Shown here: in pieces, positions 8,701 through 16,519 of the stretch
How the letters are laid out: each line of letters opens with the position of its first letter
Position numbering within the stretch: the stretch's first letter is position 1
DNA from: Rhodococcus sp. IEGM 1409
Lineage (GTDB): Bacteria > Actinomycetota > Actinomycetes > Mycobacteriales > Mycobacteriaceae
Length of the DNA stretch: 64,000 bases
NCBI RefSeq assembly: GCF_030056735.1
Contig: NZ_JASHKN010000003.1
Coordinates: forward strand, 124,001-188,000
Reading direction: 5' to 3'
Position numbers and translations under genes: made by a program
Notes under the pieces: model-generated
Databases searched by the model: none
Told to the model about the DNA's origin: nothing
Seen by the model: the letters and a program-made list of their open reading frames with translations, nothing else

Positions 8701-10589
8701 TGTTCGGCAACGGAATGCTCCTCAGTCGGCACATCCGGCTGGTGGGTGCGTTCGATCATCGACACATCTTCCTCGATCCCGACCCGGAGGCGGCGAGCTC
8801 GTTCGTGGAACGTCGTCGGCTCTTCGAGTTGCCTCGGTCGTCGTGGGCCGATTACGACACCAGCCTGATCAGTGAGGGCGGCGGCGTCTGGGATCGCACG
8901 GTCAAGTCGGTTCCGATCGCCGAAAGCGTTCGGGTCGCACTGGGGCTGGCCGAGGGAGTCACGAAGCTCTCTCCGCCGGAGTTGATGCAGGCAATTCTGT
9001 CGGCACCGGTGGACCTACTCTGGAACGGCGGAATCGGTACGTACGTCAAAGCGTCGACCGAGACCAATGCGCAGGTCGGCGACAAGAGTAACGACGCCGT
9101 GCGAGTCGACGGTCAAGATCTGCGTGCCAAGGTGATCGGCGAGGGTGGCAACCTCGGCGTGACAGCCCTGGGACGAATCGAGTTCAGCGCCAACGGCGGT
9201 CACATCAACACCGACGCCATCGACAACTCGGCCGGCGTCGACTGCTCCGATCACGAAGTGAACATCAAGATTCTTCTCGATTCGCTCGTGCGCTCGCAGT
9301 TGCTGCCGTCACCGGAACGGAATCCGCTACTGGCGTCGATGACCGATGACGTGGCCGCATTGGTGTTGGCGGACAACATCGCTCAGAACGCGTTGCTCGG
9401 AATCTCACGGGTGACCGCGCCGCAGATGCTCGGTGTTCACCGCCGTCAGTTGACGGACCTGAGCAAGGCACGTGGCCTGGACCGCAAGCTGGAGGCGTTG
9501 CCGACCGACAAGGAGATCGAGCGTCGACTTGCGGCCGGTGTGGGACTCACGTCGCCGGAACTGGCGACGCTGACGGCGCACGTCAAGCTTTCCCTCAAGG
9601 ACGATCTGCTCGCAACCGAGTTGCCGGACAACGATTTCTTCGCCCAGCAGATCCCGCAGTACTTCCCGACCGCTGTTCGCGATCGGTTCGAAACGGAGAT
9701 CAAGGCACACCCGTTGCGGCGGCAGATAGTCGCGACGATGCTCGTGAACGAAGTGATAGACAACGGCGGAATCACGTACGCCTACCGCTTGGCCGAGGAG
9801 ACCGGAGCGAGCAGTACGGACTCGATCCGTGCCTACGCCGCTGTGCGGGAGGTCTTTGCACTCGACGAGGTGTGGTCGCGAATCCGCTCGGCGGGCGTCA
9901 GTGCTGAGATCGAAAACGAGCTGATCGTGGAATCATGCCGACTGCTCGACCGGGCGTCGCGATGGTTCCTGGCCAATCGGCCCCAGCCGATCGCAGTCGG
10001 CGCCGAGGTTGCGCGTTACTCGGCAGCGTATCGGGCGACGGCCCCGCTGGTTCCCGGACTGCTCGCCGGCCATCAGCTCGACGATCTGCTGGTGCGCGCT
10101 CAATCGGTGATCGACCGTGGGGCTCCGGAAGCGTTGGCGCTGGACGTGTTCCGACTGCTCGACGTCTACTGCCTGCTCGACATCGCGGATATCGCCGACA
10201 TCGCAGATCACGACATCACGGAAGTCGCGGAGCTGTACTACGCCTTGGATGCGCATCTGGGAATCGACTGGTTGCTGAGCGCGGTCTCGGGACTCGAGCG
10301 CGGCGATCGCTGGCACTCGCTCGCGCGGCTCGCGTTGCGAGACGACCTCTACAGTTCGCTTCGGCAGCTGACGATGGAGGTTCTGGCCGGCGGCGAGCCG
10401 GGGGAGTCGCCGCAGGAAAAGATCGACGAATGGGAATCGACCAACGCCTCGCGCCTGAGTCGGGCGAGGGCAGCTCTCGTCGAGATCTTCGAGTCTGGGA
10501 CGCTTGACCTCGCGACGCTCTCGGTGGCGGCGCGTCAGGTTCGTAGCATGGTGCGCAGCATGGGCACCCGATCGGAGGTAGGACGTTGA
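5742..10589 (+). CDS. gdh: NAD-specific glutamate dehydrogenase, large 180-kDa class
   Basis: This 1615-residue enzyme oxidatively deaminates glutamate to 2-oxoglutarate and ammonia with NAD, a catabolic and anaplerotic reaction. The size and layout match the L_180 class (M. tuberculosis Rv2476c, about 1620 aa). A long N-terminal region of ACT-like regulatory modules covers roughly residues 1-700. The catalytic dehydrogenase core spans about 700-1250, and a helical C-terminal domain follows. The core shows R-F-G-A-V-A-R-G-G-L-R-W-S-D-R-R-E-D and then G-A-K-G-G-F-V-V-K-N near residue 837, which carries the catalytic lysine. ATG 5742 has an AGG site close upstream. The last codons overlap the next gene as TTGA, showing translational coupling. 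In mycobacteria this enzyme is inhibited by GarA, a point that cannot be seen here. Confidence 0.95.
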   Translation: MTDRVRQQGTGLDEATLLTRLREAFFTHIDEGDSDDVINGRSDRVLLAHLALGRQRTPGTAVWRVYRPSGSEGLGAAVQIVTDDMSLLVESVTAMLNRQGVGISQFAHPILTVERGDSGNLISLGDSSIQESWMHVQLDSEVEDSALDAIEAHLGKVLADVRQVVGDTPDMKALQLRVADELASAAETASGRITPEEFSDTARLLRWMADGNYAVLGYRRFEGTKDGSRTVAGSGLGVLRSDAVTEGPMSLPPVADLPDRPLLVLTQGSFPATVHRAVYPYFVGVSILDDNGNIVGEHRFLGVFTVVALHENVLAIPLIERRVREVIARAGVNLHSYSGQAMLEVIQSFPRTELFSSDAETLFETVHAVHSIGLRRQVRLFVREDTFGRFVSCLVYLPRDRYTTRVRLAMQHLLWREFGPGTVDYTARVTENDLALLHVTIRRDPGSEPVHLDVSEANRERVQALLTEVSRSWDDRITDLVRESPGVDPELVQRYSRVLPDGYKEDFEPSRALADIARLEALAPGAIDVLLYRAVDSAPGAWRFTLFIGGDGISLSQVLPVLQSLGVEVLDERPHVVQRLDGVQCWIYDFGLSVPADLRASIEVDLDAQVPLETSTAPLTEVQKRFTAAFGAVWFGRAEADRFNELVLRAGMSWRQAVVLRAYAKYLRQATFPYSQFHIEGIALTHPQTAFALVQLFEAMFDPEKQDEIRVAELDEQLRVSIDEVLSLDADRILRGMFSLVKATLRTNFYVVDADGRSRDYLSVKLDPSRISELPKPRPAFEIYVYSPEVEGVHLRFGAVARGGLRWSDRREDFRTEVLGLVKAQAVKNAVIVPVGAKGGFVVKNPPLPTGDPAADRTATLETGKACYTTFISGLLDITDNVHAATGEVVTPDRVVRKDDQDRYLVVAADKGTATFSDLANSVAAKYDFWLGDAFASGGSVGYDHKGMGITARGAWESVKRHFRELGVDTQTEDFTTVGVGDMSGDVFGNGMLLSRHIRLVGAFDHRHIFLDPDPEAASSFVERRRLFELPRSSWADYDTSLISEGGGVWDRTVKSVPIAESVRVALGLAEGVTKLSPPELMQAILSAPVDLLWNGGIGTYVKASTETNAQVGDKSNDAVRVDGQDLRAKVIGEGGNLGVTALGRIEFSANGGHINTDAIDNSAGVDCSDHEVNIKILLDSLVRSQLLPSPERNPLLASMTDDVAALVLADNIAQNALLGISRVTAPQMLGVHRRQLTDLSKARGLDRKLEALPTDKEIERRLAAGVGLTSPELATLTAHVKLSLKDDLLATELPDNDFFAQQIPQYFPTAVRDRFETEIKAHPLRRQIVATMLVNEVIDNGGITYAYRLAEETGASSTDSIRAYAAVREVFALDEVWSRIRSAGVSAEIENELIVESCRLLDRASRWFLANRPQPIAVGAEVARYSAAYRATAPLVPGLLAGHQLDDLLVRAQSVIDRGAPEALALDVFRLLDVYCLLDIADIADIADHDITEVAELYYALDAHLGIDWLLSAVSGLERGDRWHSLARLALRDDLYSSLRQLTMEVLAGGEPGESPQEKIDEWESTNASRLSRARAALVEIFESGTLDLATLSVAARQVRSMVRSMGTRSEVGR

Positions 10590-11005
10590 GCGAAGGATTC
10601 CACGCTGAAGTTGTGGTTCGGTGGTCCGACATGGATGCCTTCCAGCACATCAACCACGCACGAATGGTGACGTTGCTCGAAGAGGCGCGGATTCCTTGGT
10701 TGTTCGAAGACTCGCGTCCGACGGTCACCCTGCGTGACGGGGCCGTGATTGCCGATCTCCATGTGCGGTACCGCGGCCAGCTGCGGCACGACGATTCACC
10801 GCTCGACGTTTTCATGTGGGTCGAAAAGGTGCGCGCGGTGGACTTCACCATCGCGTACGAAGTTCGGCCGCGCGGTGCCGATCTCAGCGTCCCGCCGTCC
10901 ATCGTCGCGTCGACTCAGATCGCGGCCTTCGACATCGACACACAACGTCTGCGCCGTCTCAGCAGCCCTGAGCGCGAGTACCTGGAGAGCTGGCAACGTG
11001 CATGA
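10586..11005 (+). CDS. Acyl-CoA thioesterase, 4HBT hot-dog family
   Basis: This is a 139-residue hot-dog thioesterase with the block V-V-R-W-S-D-M-D-A-F-Q-H-I-N-H-A-R followed by L-L-E-E-A-R. It belongs to the same family as the 5223-5642 gene but is clearly diverged. Its TTG start overlaps the gdh stop by four bases, with a GGAGG site seven to eight bases upstream, so it is translationally coupled to gdh. The M. tuberculosis orthologue in the same position is Rv2475c. The substrate is unknown. Its end overlaps the following gene by eight bases. Confidence 0.85.
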   Translation: MSEGFHAEVVVRWSDMDAFQHINHARMVTLLEEARIPWLFEDSRPTVTLRDGAVIADLHVRYRGQLRHDDSPLDVFMWVEKVRAVDFTIAYEVRPRGADLSVPPSIVASTQIAAFDIDTQRLRRLSSPEREYLESWQRA

Positions 11006-11684
11006 ACGTGTACTGACCGTGCCCGAGGAGGCCGAGCGAAAGAACTTGGCCAGCTTCATCGGTCATGCACTGCGCTTGGACGAGTCCACGGTCATCAGGA
11101 TGCGTCGACGGGGAGATGCCCACCTGAGTGTCTGGGCACCAACGGGTTTCGACGCTCTGGCAACGCGAACCGTGGCGGGCACCATCAACCCCGACGACAC
11201 CTCGGCTGCCGGCGATCAGTTGCTCGCAGCCGTGGAGCAGGCAACGGGCGAGGTGATCGATCCGGGGTTCGCCATGGATTCGGCGTGGCGTGGGGCGTTG
11301 CCGCCCATGGAAGGCTTCGAGCACCTGGACGACGTACCCGCCCGGGTGCTGATCGAACTGGCGCAGCGGGGCAACGCCTTGGCACAGGAGCATGGCAGTA
11401 GTCACGGTCCGCCGGCGTCGTTGCTCGATCAGGATGTACTCGAGGTCAGTGGTCCGTCCGGCACGGTCGGGATCTCGATGCGAGTTGTTTTTGCCTTGAC
11501 CGCAATGGGATTCGTCCCGCACGCCGGATCCGAAGCGATGACTGCCGACATCGATCTCGAGCAGATCGACGCGTCGGAGTTGGTTCGGGTGCGGGCGAGC
11601 AAATCCTGGGTGCGCCTCGATGCACGATTCGGCTCGATCTACCGTCACCGCGGAGGTTCGATACCTCTGATGGTTGCTCGCTAG
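10998..11684 (+). CDS. Conserved hypothetical protein (Rv2474c-like)
   Basis: This 228-residue protein starts at GTG 10998, inside the end of the preceding thioesterase gene (8-base overlap). The placement matches Rv2474c of M. tuberculosis. It has no signal peptide or membrane span. The sequence is mixed alpha/beta, with a conserved-looking M-R-V-V-F-A-L-T-A-M-G-F core, and I recognise no catalytic motif. Position suggests that it is the last gene of the ettA/gdh transcription unit. Its stop codon interlocks with the stop of the convergent transporter relic, the two TAG codons sharing bases 11682-11683. The function is unknown. Confidence 0.75.
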   Translation: MHERVLTVPEEAERKNLASFIGHALRLDESTVIRMRRRGDAHLSVWAPTGFDALATRTVAGTINPDDTSAAGDQLLAAVEQATGEVIDPGFAMDSAWRGALPPMEGFEHLDDVPARVLIELAQRGNALAQEHGSSHGPPASLLDQDVLEVSGPSGTVGISMRVVFALTAMGFVPHAGSEAMTADIDLEQIDASELVRVRASKSWVRLDARFGSIYRHRGGSIPLMVAR

Positions 11685-12634
11685 CAGGTCGGGCGGTGGG
11701 TGCGCCGGAACTGCGCGAACTTCAACGTGCCCGCCGCCAGCGAGGCCAGCGCTGCCAGGACCGTTGCCATGCCGAGAATTGCCGTCGTGCCGAGCTTCTC
11801 GTTCAACACCACTGCACCGAGCACTGCGGTGACCACCGGTTCCAGAAGGTCAGCGTCGCGACCGTCGCGGGCGGTAGGTGGCGGAGTCCGGCGGCGAAGA
11901 GCAGGTACGCGATCACCGTAGGTACTGCGACGAGATAGACCACGGTCACCGACCCGGCCGCGGTGTCGAGTCCACCCGGCCACTGCAAGAGCAACATCGG
12001 CAGCAGGATGATGCCGCCGACCCCGAACATCTGGCCCATTGCGCCTTGTGGTGACGTACCTGACTCGATCAGTCGGTCCCCGGCGACCGTGTAGGTGGCG
12101 TAACCCAGGCCCGCGATCAAGGCAGGGATCGCACCGGCGATCACGTCGGACGAACCGTCGCCTGATTGTCCGGCGACGATGAGCGCCATTCCCGCCACGG
12201 CGACCGCCGTCGAGAGGAACCACTGTAGGCCGGGACGGCGTCGATCCACGATCCACTGTAACGCCCCGGTGAAGGCCGGCCCTGACCCCAACGCGATCAT
12301 TGTGCCCGCAGCGACGCCGGCGGTCTGCACTCCGGTGAAGAACCCGAGTTGGTATGCCGCAACACCGATTCCGCCGATTACCGTGGACCGGGCACCGGGC
12401 ACCGGAGCGGTTGAATTCGAGCCCGCCGCGCCAGTGCGCGAGCAACGCGAGCGCGAGACCGGCCAACAGCACGCGGGTCGAGCCGACTACCAACGGATCG
12501 AGGTCGTAGCCCAACTCGCGCGAGGCCAAAGCCTGTGCGGTGCCGGTGGTTCCGAACAACACAGCGGCGGCCACCACCAGAGCGATGGGGCCGCCGCGTG
12601 ACGACGTGTGGGGGTGTTCGGTCAGATAAGCCAC
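11681..12634 (-). pseudogene. EamA/DMT-family transporter with two offsetting frameshifts
   Basis: Three pieces of one 10-span drug/metabolite transporter (EamA) can be read on the minus strand. The N-terminus (I-A-L-V-V-A-A-A-V-L-F-G-T-T-G-T) and C-terminus (E-P-V-V-T-A-V-L-G-A-V-V-L-N-E-K) share one frame. The middle, about 180 codons including V-A-A-Y-Q-L-G-F-F-T-G-V and L-Q-W-F-L-S-T-A-V-A, is in another frame. The first shift is a 7-bp tandem duplication (GGGCACC at 12390-12396 and 12397-12403). The second is a missing base in a short G-run at 11848-11849. The net change is +6, so the outer frame stays open but translates an Arg-rich nonsense middle. GTG 12634 overlaps the end of aglA. 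It is either a true pseudogene or an assembly error; with both repaired it would be a normal roughly 300-residue exporter. Confidence 0.75.
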
Positions 12635-14220
12635 GCCGCCGCGTTGACGGGCAGTTGACCGTCGACGAGAGGCGCGCTGCTCAGCAGCAGTTGCCCGCTC
12701 GGCAGCGCGATGGGCATCTCCGTCGTGTTGAGAGCACAGATCAGACCACCGCGTCGATGGAAAGCGAGGCAGCCGGGGGGACTGCCGTACCAATCTATGT
12801 CGGTTCCGGAGAACTCCGGCCTGGCGCTACGAAGTTCGAGGGCGGCGCGATAGAGCGAGAGCATCGAGTCCACGTCCTCGATCTGCGCCTCCACCGTGAG
12901 CGTCGACCACTCGGGTGGCATCGGCAACCAGGTGCTCGCACTGGTAGTGAAACCGAAGGGTGGTTCGGTTCCTTCCCACGGAAGGGGCACGCGGCAACCG
13001 TCACGTCCGCGCTCGGTATGCCCGGATCGTTCCCAGACCGGGTCTTGCAGTGCGGCGTCGGGAAGGTCGACGTTCGGCAGACCGAGTTCGGCTCCGTTGT
13101 AGATGAAGGTCGCGCCCGGGAGCGCCAACTCGACGAGGATCATTGCCCGTGCGCGTTGTGTTCCGATCCGGCCCCCGCCGTAGCGCGTGACTTCACGTTC
13201 GACGTCGTGGTTCGACAGTGTCCACGTGGGCACACCTCCGACCTCGGCGACGGCTGCGAGGGAGTTTTCCACGGCCTCTCGGACAGACTCGGCCGAGAAC
13301 TCGGTTTCTGCGAGTCGGAAGTTGAATCCGAGGTGGAGTTCGTCGGGCCGGATGTATTCGCCGAACTTCTGGTTGTCCGTCACCCAGATCTCGCCGACGG
13401 TCATGGCCTCCGGGAACTCGTCCATGACCTTGCGGATCCCGCGGTGGATTTCGTGAACGGCCGGGTTGTTGAACCGCGGGTCGTCGTCGGAATTGCGCAT
13501 GAGCTCGTTGAGCTCCCAGTCGTGGTCCGGCAAACCGTCGGGCTTGGCCATTCCGTGCGCCACGTCGATGCGGAATCCGTCGATTCCGCGTTCGAGCCAG
13601 AAGCGCAGAGTCTTCGCGAGGTCGTCGAAGACCTCGGGGTTGTCCCAGTTCAGGTCCGGCTGCTCCTTGGCGAAGATGTGCAGGTACCACTGGCCGGGTT
13701 TTCCGTCGGATTCGGTCACGCGGGTCCATGCCGGGCCGCCGAAGATGCTGGGCCAGTTGTTCGGCGGTTCGCTGCCGTTCTCACCTTTGCCGTCTCGGAA
13801 GATGTAGCGGGATCGCTCCGCAGAGCCGGGCGCCGACGCCAGAGCCGCCTTGAACCACTGGTGCTGATCGCTGGTGTGGTTCGGAACCAGATCCATGGTG
13901 ACCTTGATTCCGCGTTCGTGAGCCGACGCGATCAGTGAATCCATCGTCGCCAGATCGCCGAACAGGGGATCGATGTCGCGAGGATCCGAGACGTCGTAGC
14001 CGTGGTCGGCCATCGGTGACTTCATTACCGGGCTCAACCAGATCGCGTCGATACCGAGAAGCTCGAGGTAGCCGAGTTTCTCCTCGACTCCGCCGAGGTC
14101 GCCGATCCCGTCACTGCCCGAATCGGCAAAGGAACGCGGATAGATCTGATAGAAGACCGCCTCGTTCCACCACGGGGCTTCGGGCCGGCTTACAGAGGAT
14201 GAATCCGTGGGGGTGCTCAC
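12622..14220 (-). CDS. aglA: Alpha-glucosidase, glycoside hydrolase family 13
   Basis: This 532-residue GH13 enzyme starts at a GTG. The four family regions are clear: D-L-V-P-N-H-T-S (region I), G-F-R-I-D-V-A-H with the nucleophile Asp (region II), the acid/base Glu in V-G-E-I-W-V (region III) and L-S-N-H-D-V-E (region IV). The N-terminal W-W-x-x-A-V-F-Y-Q-I-Y-P-R-S-F block is typical of oligo-1,6-glucosidase/alpha-glucosidase members. The enzyme hydrolyses terminal alpha-glucosyl bonds of maltose-type oligosaccharides in the cytoplasm. The position next to glbO matches Rv2471 (aglA). The 3' end overlaps the start of the broken transporter gene by 13 bases. Confidence 0.92.
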   Translation of the reverse strand: MSTPTDSSSVSRPEAPWWNEAVFYQIYPRSFADSGSDGIGDLGGVEEKLGYLELLGIDAIWLSPVMKSPMADHGYDVSDPRDIDPLFGDLATMDSLIASAHERGIKVTMDLVPNHTSDQHQWFKAALASAPGSAERSRYIFRDGKGENGSEPPNNWPSIFGGPAWTRVTESDGKPGQWYLHIFAKEQPDLNWDNPEVFDDLAKTLRFWLERGIDGFRIDVAHGMAKPDGLPDHDWELNELMRNSDDDPRFNNPAVHEIHRGIRKVMDEFPEAMTVGEIWVTDNQKFGEYIRPDELHLGFNFRLAETEFSAESVREAVENSLAAVAEVGGVPTWTLSNHDVEREVTRYGGGRIGTQRARAMILVELALPGATFIYNGAELGLPNVDLPDAALQDPVWERSGHTERGRDGCRVPLPWEGTEPPFGFTTSASTWLPMPPEWSTLTVEAQIEDVDSMLSLYRAALELRSARPEFSGTDIDWYGSPPGCLAFHRRGGLICALNTTEMPIALPSGQLLLSSAPLVDGQLPVNAAAWLI

Positions 14221-14389
14221 AGCAGTTCATAGTGCCAAACCTCCGGCACTCTCACTACTTGGACACGGCAAAAGCGCGACTCTTTACCTAGCCTTGGTGT
14301 ACTTTGCATTGACGCGGTGACGCCATGTGGCAACTTTGGTGTTACTGCCGGGGGAGAAACATCGAGAATTCAACCAAGGGGGGTTGGCC

Positions 14390-14818
14390 TTGACTTTGTC
14401 GGCAATCGAAGCGGTCAGTTTGGATCACGTACTGCTCGAGGATGATCCGATCAACCGGGACTGGATAATCTCCGGCACACCAGCTGCGCGGTCGGCGCAA
14501 TGGTCGGTGAGTAAAGACGGCACCACGACTACGCACGTCTGGGATTGCACGAAGGGGCGCTTTCGCTGGTACTTCCATGCGGACGAGATCGTGCACATCA
14601 TCGAGGGGTCAGTCACCGTTCAGGCCGACGGAATCGCGAAGCGGACCCTGGGCGTCGGTGATGCCGCACTCTTCCGTGCGGGCAGTTGGTCGGAGTGGGA
14701 GGTCGAAGAGTACGTGCGCAAGCATGCAATCCTGAGTTCGCCGCTTCATCCCACGGTGTCGTTCGGAGTACGAGCCGCCCGACGGATCGCGCGCACGCTC
14801 AGACCGATGGCGAGGTAA
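14390..14818 (+). CDS. Cupin-fold protein (cupin_3/DUF861 type)
   Basis: The protein is a single cupin domain with F-R-W-Y-F-H-A-D-E-I-V-H-I-I-E-G-S-V-T-V in the first cupin motif. There the H-x-D-E-x-x-x-x-x-E-G positions normally bind a metal. A second motif follows around G-D-A-A-L-F-R-A-G. The TTG at 14390 is preferred because a G-rich AAGGGGGG site lies about seven bases upstream. The upstream in-frame GTG at 14327 would add 21 residues but has no site. The length is 142 residues from TTG. The enzymatic role is unknown; relatives in this family are often described as cupins near sugar or amino acid metabolism. It is divergent from aglA. Confidence 0.75.
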   Translation: MTLSAIEAVSLDHVLLEDDPINRDWIISGTPAARSAQWSVSKDGTTTTHVWDCTKGRFRWYFHADEIVHIIEGSVTVQADGIAKRTLGVGDAALFRAGSWSEWEVEEYVRKHAILSSPLHPTVSFGVRAARRIARTLRPMAR

Positions 14819-14821
14819 CGG

Positions 14822-15241
14822 TCAGATGGCGGAGTTCACCATGGAGGCAGCTGCCATCTCCATGTAGTCGATCAACTGCTTGCGGTGCACGGGACTCAGA
14901 GTCTTCTCGTCGATGGACGCGATGGCGACGTGCATGCACCGCAGCCACGCATCACGCTCGATCGGGCCGATCACGAAAGGATTGTGGCGCATCCGCAGAC
15001 GCGGGTGCCCACGCTCCTCCGAGTACGTGTGCGGCCCGCCCCAATACTGCTCGAGGAACATCCGCATCCTCCGCTCGGCCGGGCCGAGATCGGCCTCGGG
15101 GTAGAGCGGGCGCACAACCTCGTCCTTCGCGACTTCTTCGTAGAATCGCGCGGTGAGCTTGTGAAACGTCTCGGCTCCGCCGACGGCGTCGTAGAAGGTC
15201 TGCTGCACGTCGTGCTGTACGTCATTCATGGCAACTTCCAT
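14822..15241 (-). CDS. glbO: Group II truncated haemoglobin
   Basis: This 139-residue protein has the two-over-two globin fold of the trHbO group. Visible features are [10 protein letters not shown] near the N-terminus and L-E-Q-Y-W-G-G-P with the group II Trp. H-P-R-L-R-M-R-H follows, with the proximal His, and then F-V-I-G-P-x-E-R-D-A-W-L. These proteins bind oxygen, NO or peroxides at the haem and are linked to protection against nitrosative stress and low oxygen. The start is either ATG 15239 or the ATG four codons later (M-N-D-V). The order aglA, cupin, glbO matches the mycobacterial neighbourhood (Rv2470). The gene converges on the cupin gene, with only three bases between the stops. 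Confidence 0.93.
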   Translation of the reverse strand: MEVAMNDVQHDVQQTFYDAVGGAETFHKLTARFYEEVAKDEVVRPLYPEADLGPAERRMRMFLEQYWGGPHTYSEERGHPRLRMRHNPFVIGPIERDAWLRCMHVAIASIDEKTLSPVHRKQLIDYMEMAAASMVNSAI

Positions 15242-15411
15242 TGTGCCTGACGGCCGTAGTGGTCGGTTTCCGGGTCGACGACGGCTGTATCGGGTCGGAA
15301 TGCGTACCCATTCACCGGAAATTCACCGCCCGTCCTGGCAATTTTGTTCGAAATGGGAGTGCGTAAAGCGATCATCCGTGGTCAACTTGGGGGCAGTCTC
15401 CCGGAGGTCGT

Positions 15412-16110
15412 ATGAAGAACCGACATGCTGCACGCAATCACCGACAACTCCAGCCCACTAGCGCGCGGAACGACCACGCGTTAGGGGCTGTTCTGGAAGT
15501 TGTTCCTGACGGGTTCGCTCACACTGCTGACCCACTCTTTTCCGAAGAACATTCTCGCCTCGAGATGTTCCCTCCCGATCGCGTCGTCCCCGAGTGGGTA
15601 AAACGTCGGGTACTACTGCTCAACGTCACCTACGAACCGCTGACCGCCCTTCCCGCACGGCGCGCGGTCGTACTCATGGCCTGCGGCAAGGCCGATACCG
15701 TCCACGAGGACGAACAAGGCCCGGTAGTCCATTCCGCGGACTGGTCGGTGCAGGTTCCCTCGGTCATTCGATTGCGCACCTACGTGCGTGTTCCGTATCG
15801 CGCCCGCATACCGATGACCCGCGCCGCACTGATGCATCGTGACCATTTCCGATGTGCCTACTGCGGAGCCAAAGCCGAAACCATCGACCACGTTGTTCCC
15901 CGCAGCAGAGGTGGCGGGCATTCGTGGGAGAACTGCGTCGCGTGCTGTGCCCCCTGTAACCACCGCAAAGCAGACAAGATGCTCAGTGAGCTCGGATGGA
16001 GCCTCCGTGCGGAATTGGTTCCGCCGTCCGGCCCGCACTGGCGTCTGCTCGCGGCGACCAAGGAATTGCATCCGGCGTGGATGCCGTATCTCGGCGTGGG
16101 CGCAGCCTGA
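15412..16110 (+). CDS. HNH endonuclease
   Basis: This 232-residue protein has a C-terminal HNH nuclease domain: F-R-C-A-Y-C-G-A-K-A-E-T-I-D-H-V-V-P-R-S-R-G-G, then W-E-N-C-V-A-C-C-A-P-C-N-H-R-K. It includes two C-x-x-C zinc-binding pairs, the D-H catalytic pair, and the Asn of the second strand. The N-terminal half (V-L-L-L-N-V-T-Y-E-P-L-T-A-L-P-A-R-R-A-V) is characteristic of the actinobacterial Rv2469c-type family. The ATG at 15412 has a GGAGG site five bases upstream. The biological substrate is unknown; the conserved chromosomal position suggests a housekeeping role in DNA metabolism rather than restriction. The last codons and stop lie inside a 28-bp tandem repeat. Confidence 0.88.
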   Translation: MKNRHAARNHRQLQPTSARNDHALGAVLEVVPDGFAHTADPLFSEEHSRLEMFPPDRVVPEWVKRRVLLLNVTYEPLTALPARRAVVLMACGKADTVHEDEQGPVVHSADWSVQVPSVIRLRTYVRVPYRARIPMTRAALMHRDHFRCAYCGAKAETIDHVVPRSRGGGHSWENCVACCAPCNHRKADKMLSELGWSLRAELVPPSGPHWRLLAATKELHPAWMPYLGVGAA

Positions 16111-16176
16111 GCTTTGTTTCGGCGTGGGCGCAGCCTGAGCTTTGTTTCAGTGTGGGCGCAGCCTGAGTCGTGTTCT
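16092..16176. repeat. 28-bp tandem repeat, nearly three copies, covering the HNH gene stop codon
   Basis: Copy 1 (16092-16119) and copy 2 (16120-16147) are identical. Copy 3 (from 16148) is degenerate. The unit contains GGGCGCAGCCTGAG, so the stop codon of the HNH gene is repeated downstream. It looks like slipped-strand duplication of the gene end. Confidence 0.85.
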
Positions 16177-16255
16177 AGCGTCACCGGAACGAAATTGCCC
16201 GAGAATTTGTGGCCCTGACGCTTTCCTTCCTGGCGTTCTGGGCTACGTTACTGGT

Positions 16256-16519
16256 GTGAGCATTCTCGAGGTAGTACTGATATACGTTGGGATTCCGGCC
16301 TTGATCACCGCGTTCTTCGCGGCTGCGTCCTTCCTTGGGAAGAAGACGCCGGGACCGGTTCCGCCGGCGTTCCATCTCGGTGAGTCGTGGGATCACGCTC
16401 CCGTCCTGTGGAGTGCTGTCGACGAGGTCACCGTTCGCGGTGGTCATCACGCCGGCGCACACGCAATCGAAGCCGGTTCGGCTGATCTGATCGGAGGGTC
16501 CGCAAGTGGCAAGTGGTGA
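16256..16519 (+). CDS. Small membrane protein, 87 aa
   Basis: The frame starts at GTG 16256 with V-S-I-L-E-V-V-L-I-Y-V-G-I-P-A-L-I-T-A-F-F-A-A-A-S-F-L-G. This single N-terminal membrane span is followed by a cytoplasmic tail of about 58 residues ending K-W. A short upstream extension of the frame has no start signal and overlaps the repeat region. The 3' end overlaps the DUF5130 gene by 14 bases, so the two are probably translated together and may form a membrane-attached pair. Small proteins of this type precede the DUF5130 gene in related genomes as far as I recall. No function is known. Confidence 0.65.
   Translation: MSILEVVLIYVGIPALITAFFAAASFLGKKTPGPVPPAFHLGESWDHAPVLWSAVDEVTVRGGHHAGAHAIEAGSADLIGGSASGKW

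Noticed and set aside
14282..14300. TTACCTAGCCTTGG upstream of aglA as an iron box
   Set aside because: The match to the IdeR consensus is poor once aligned as a palindrome, and no iron-related gene is adjacent.
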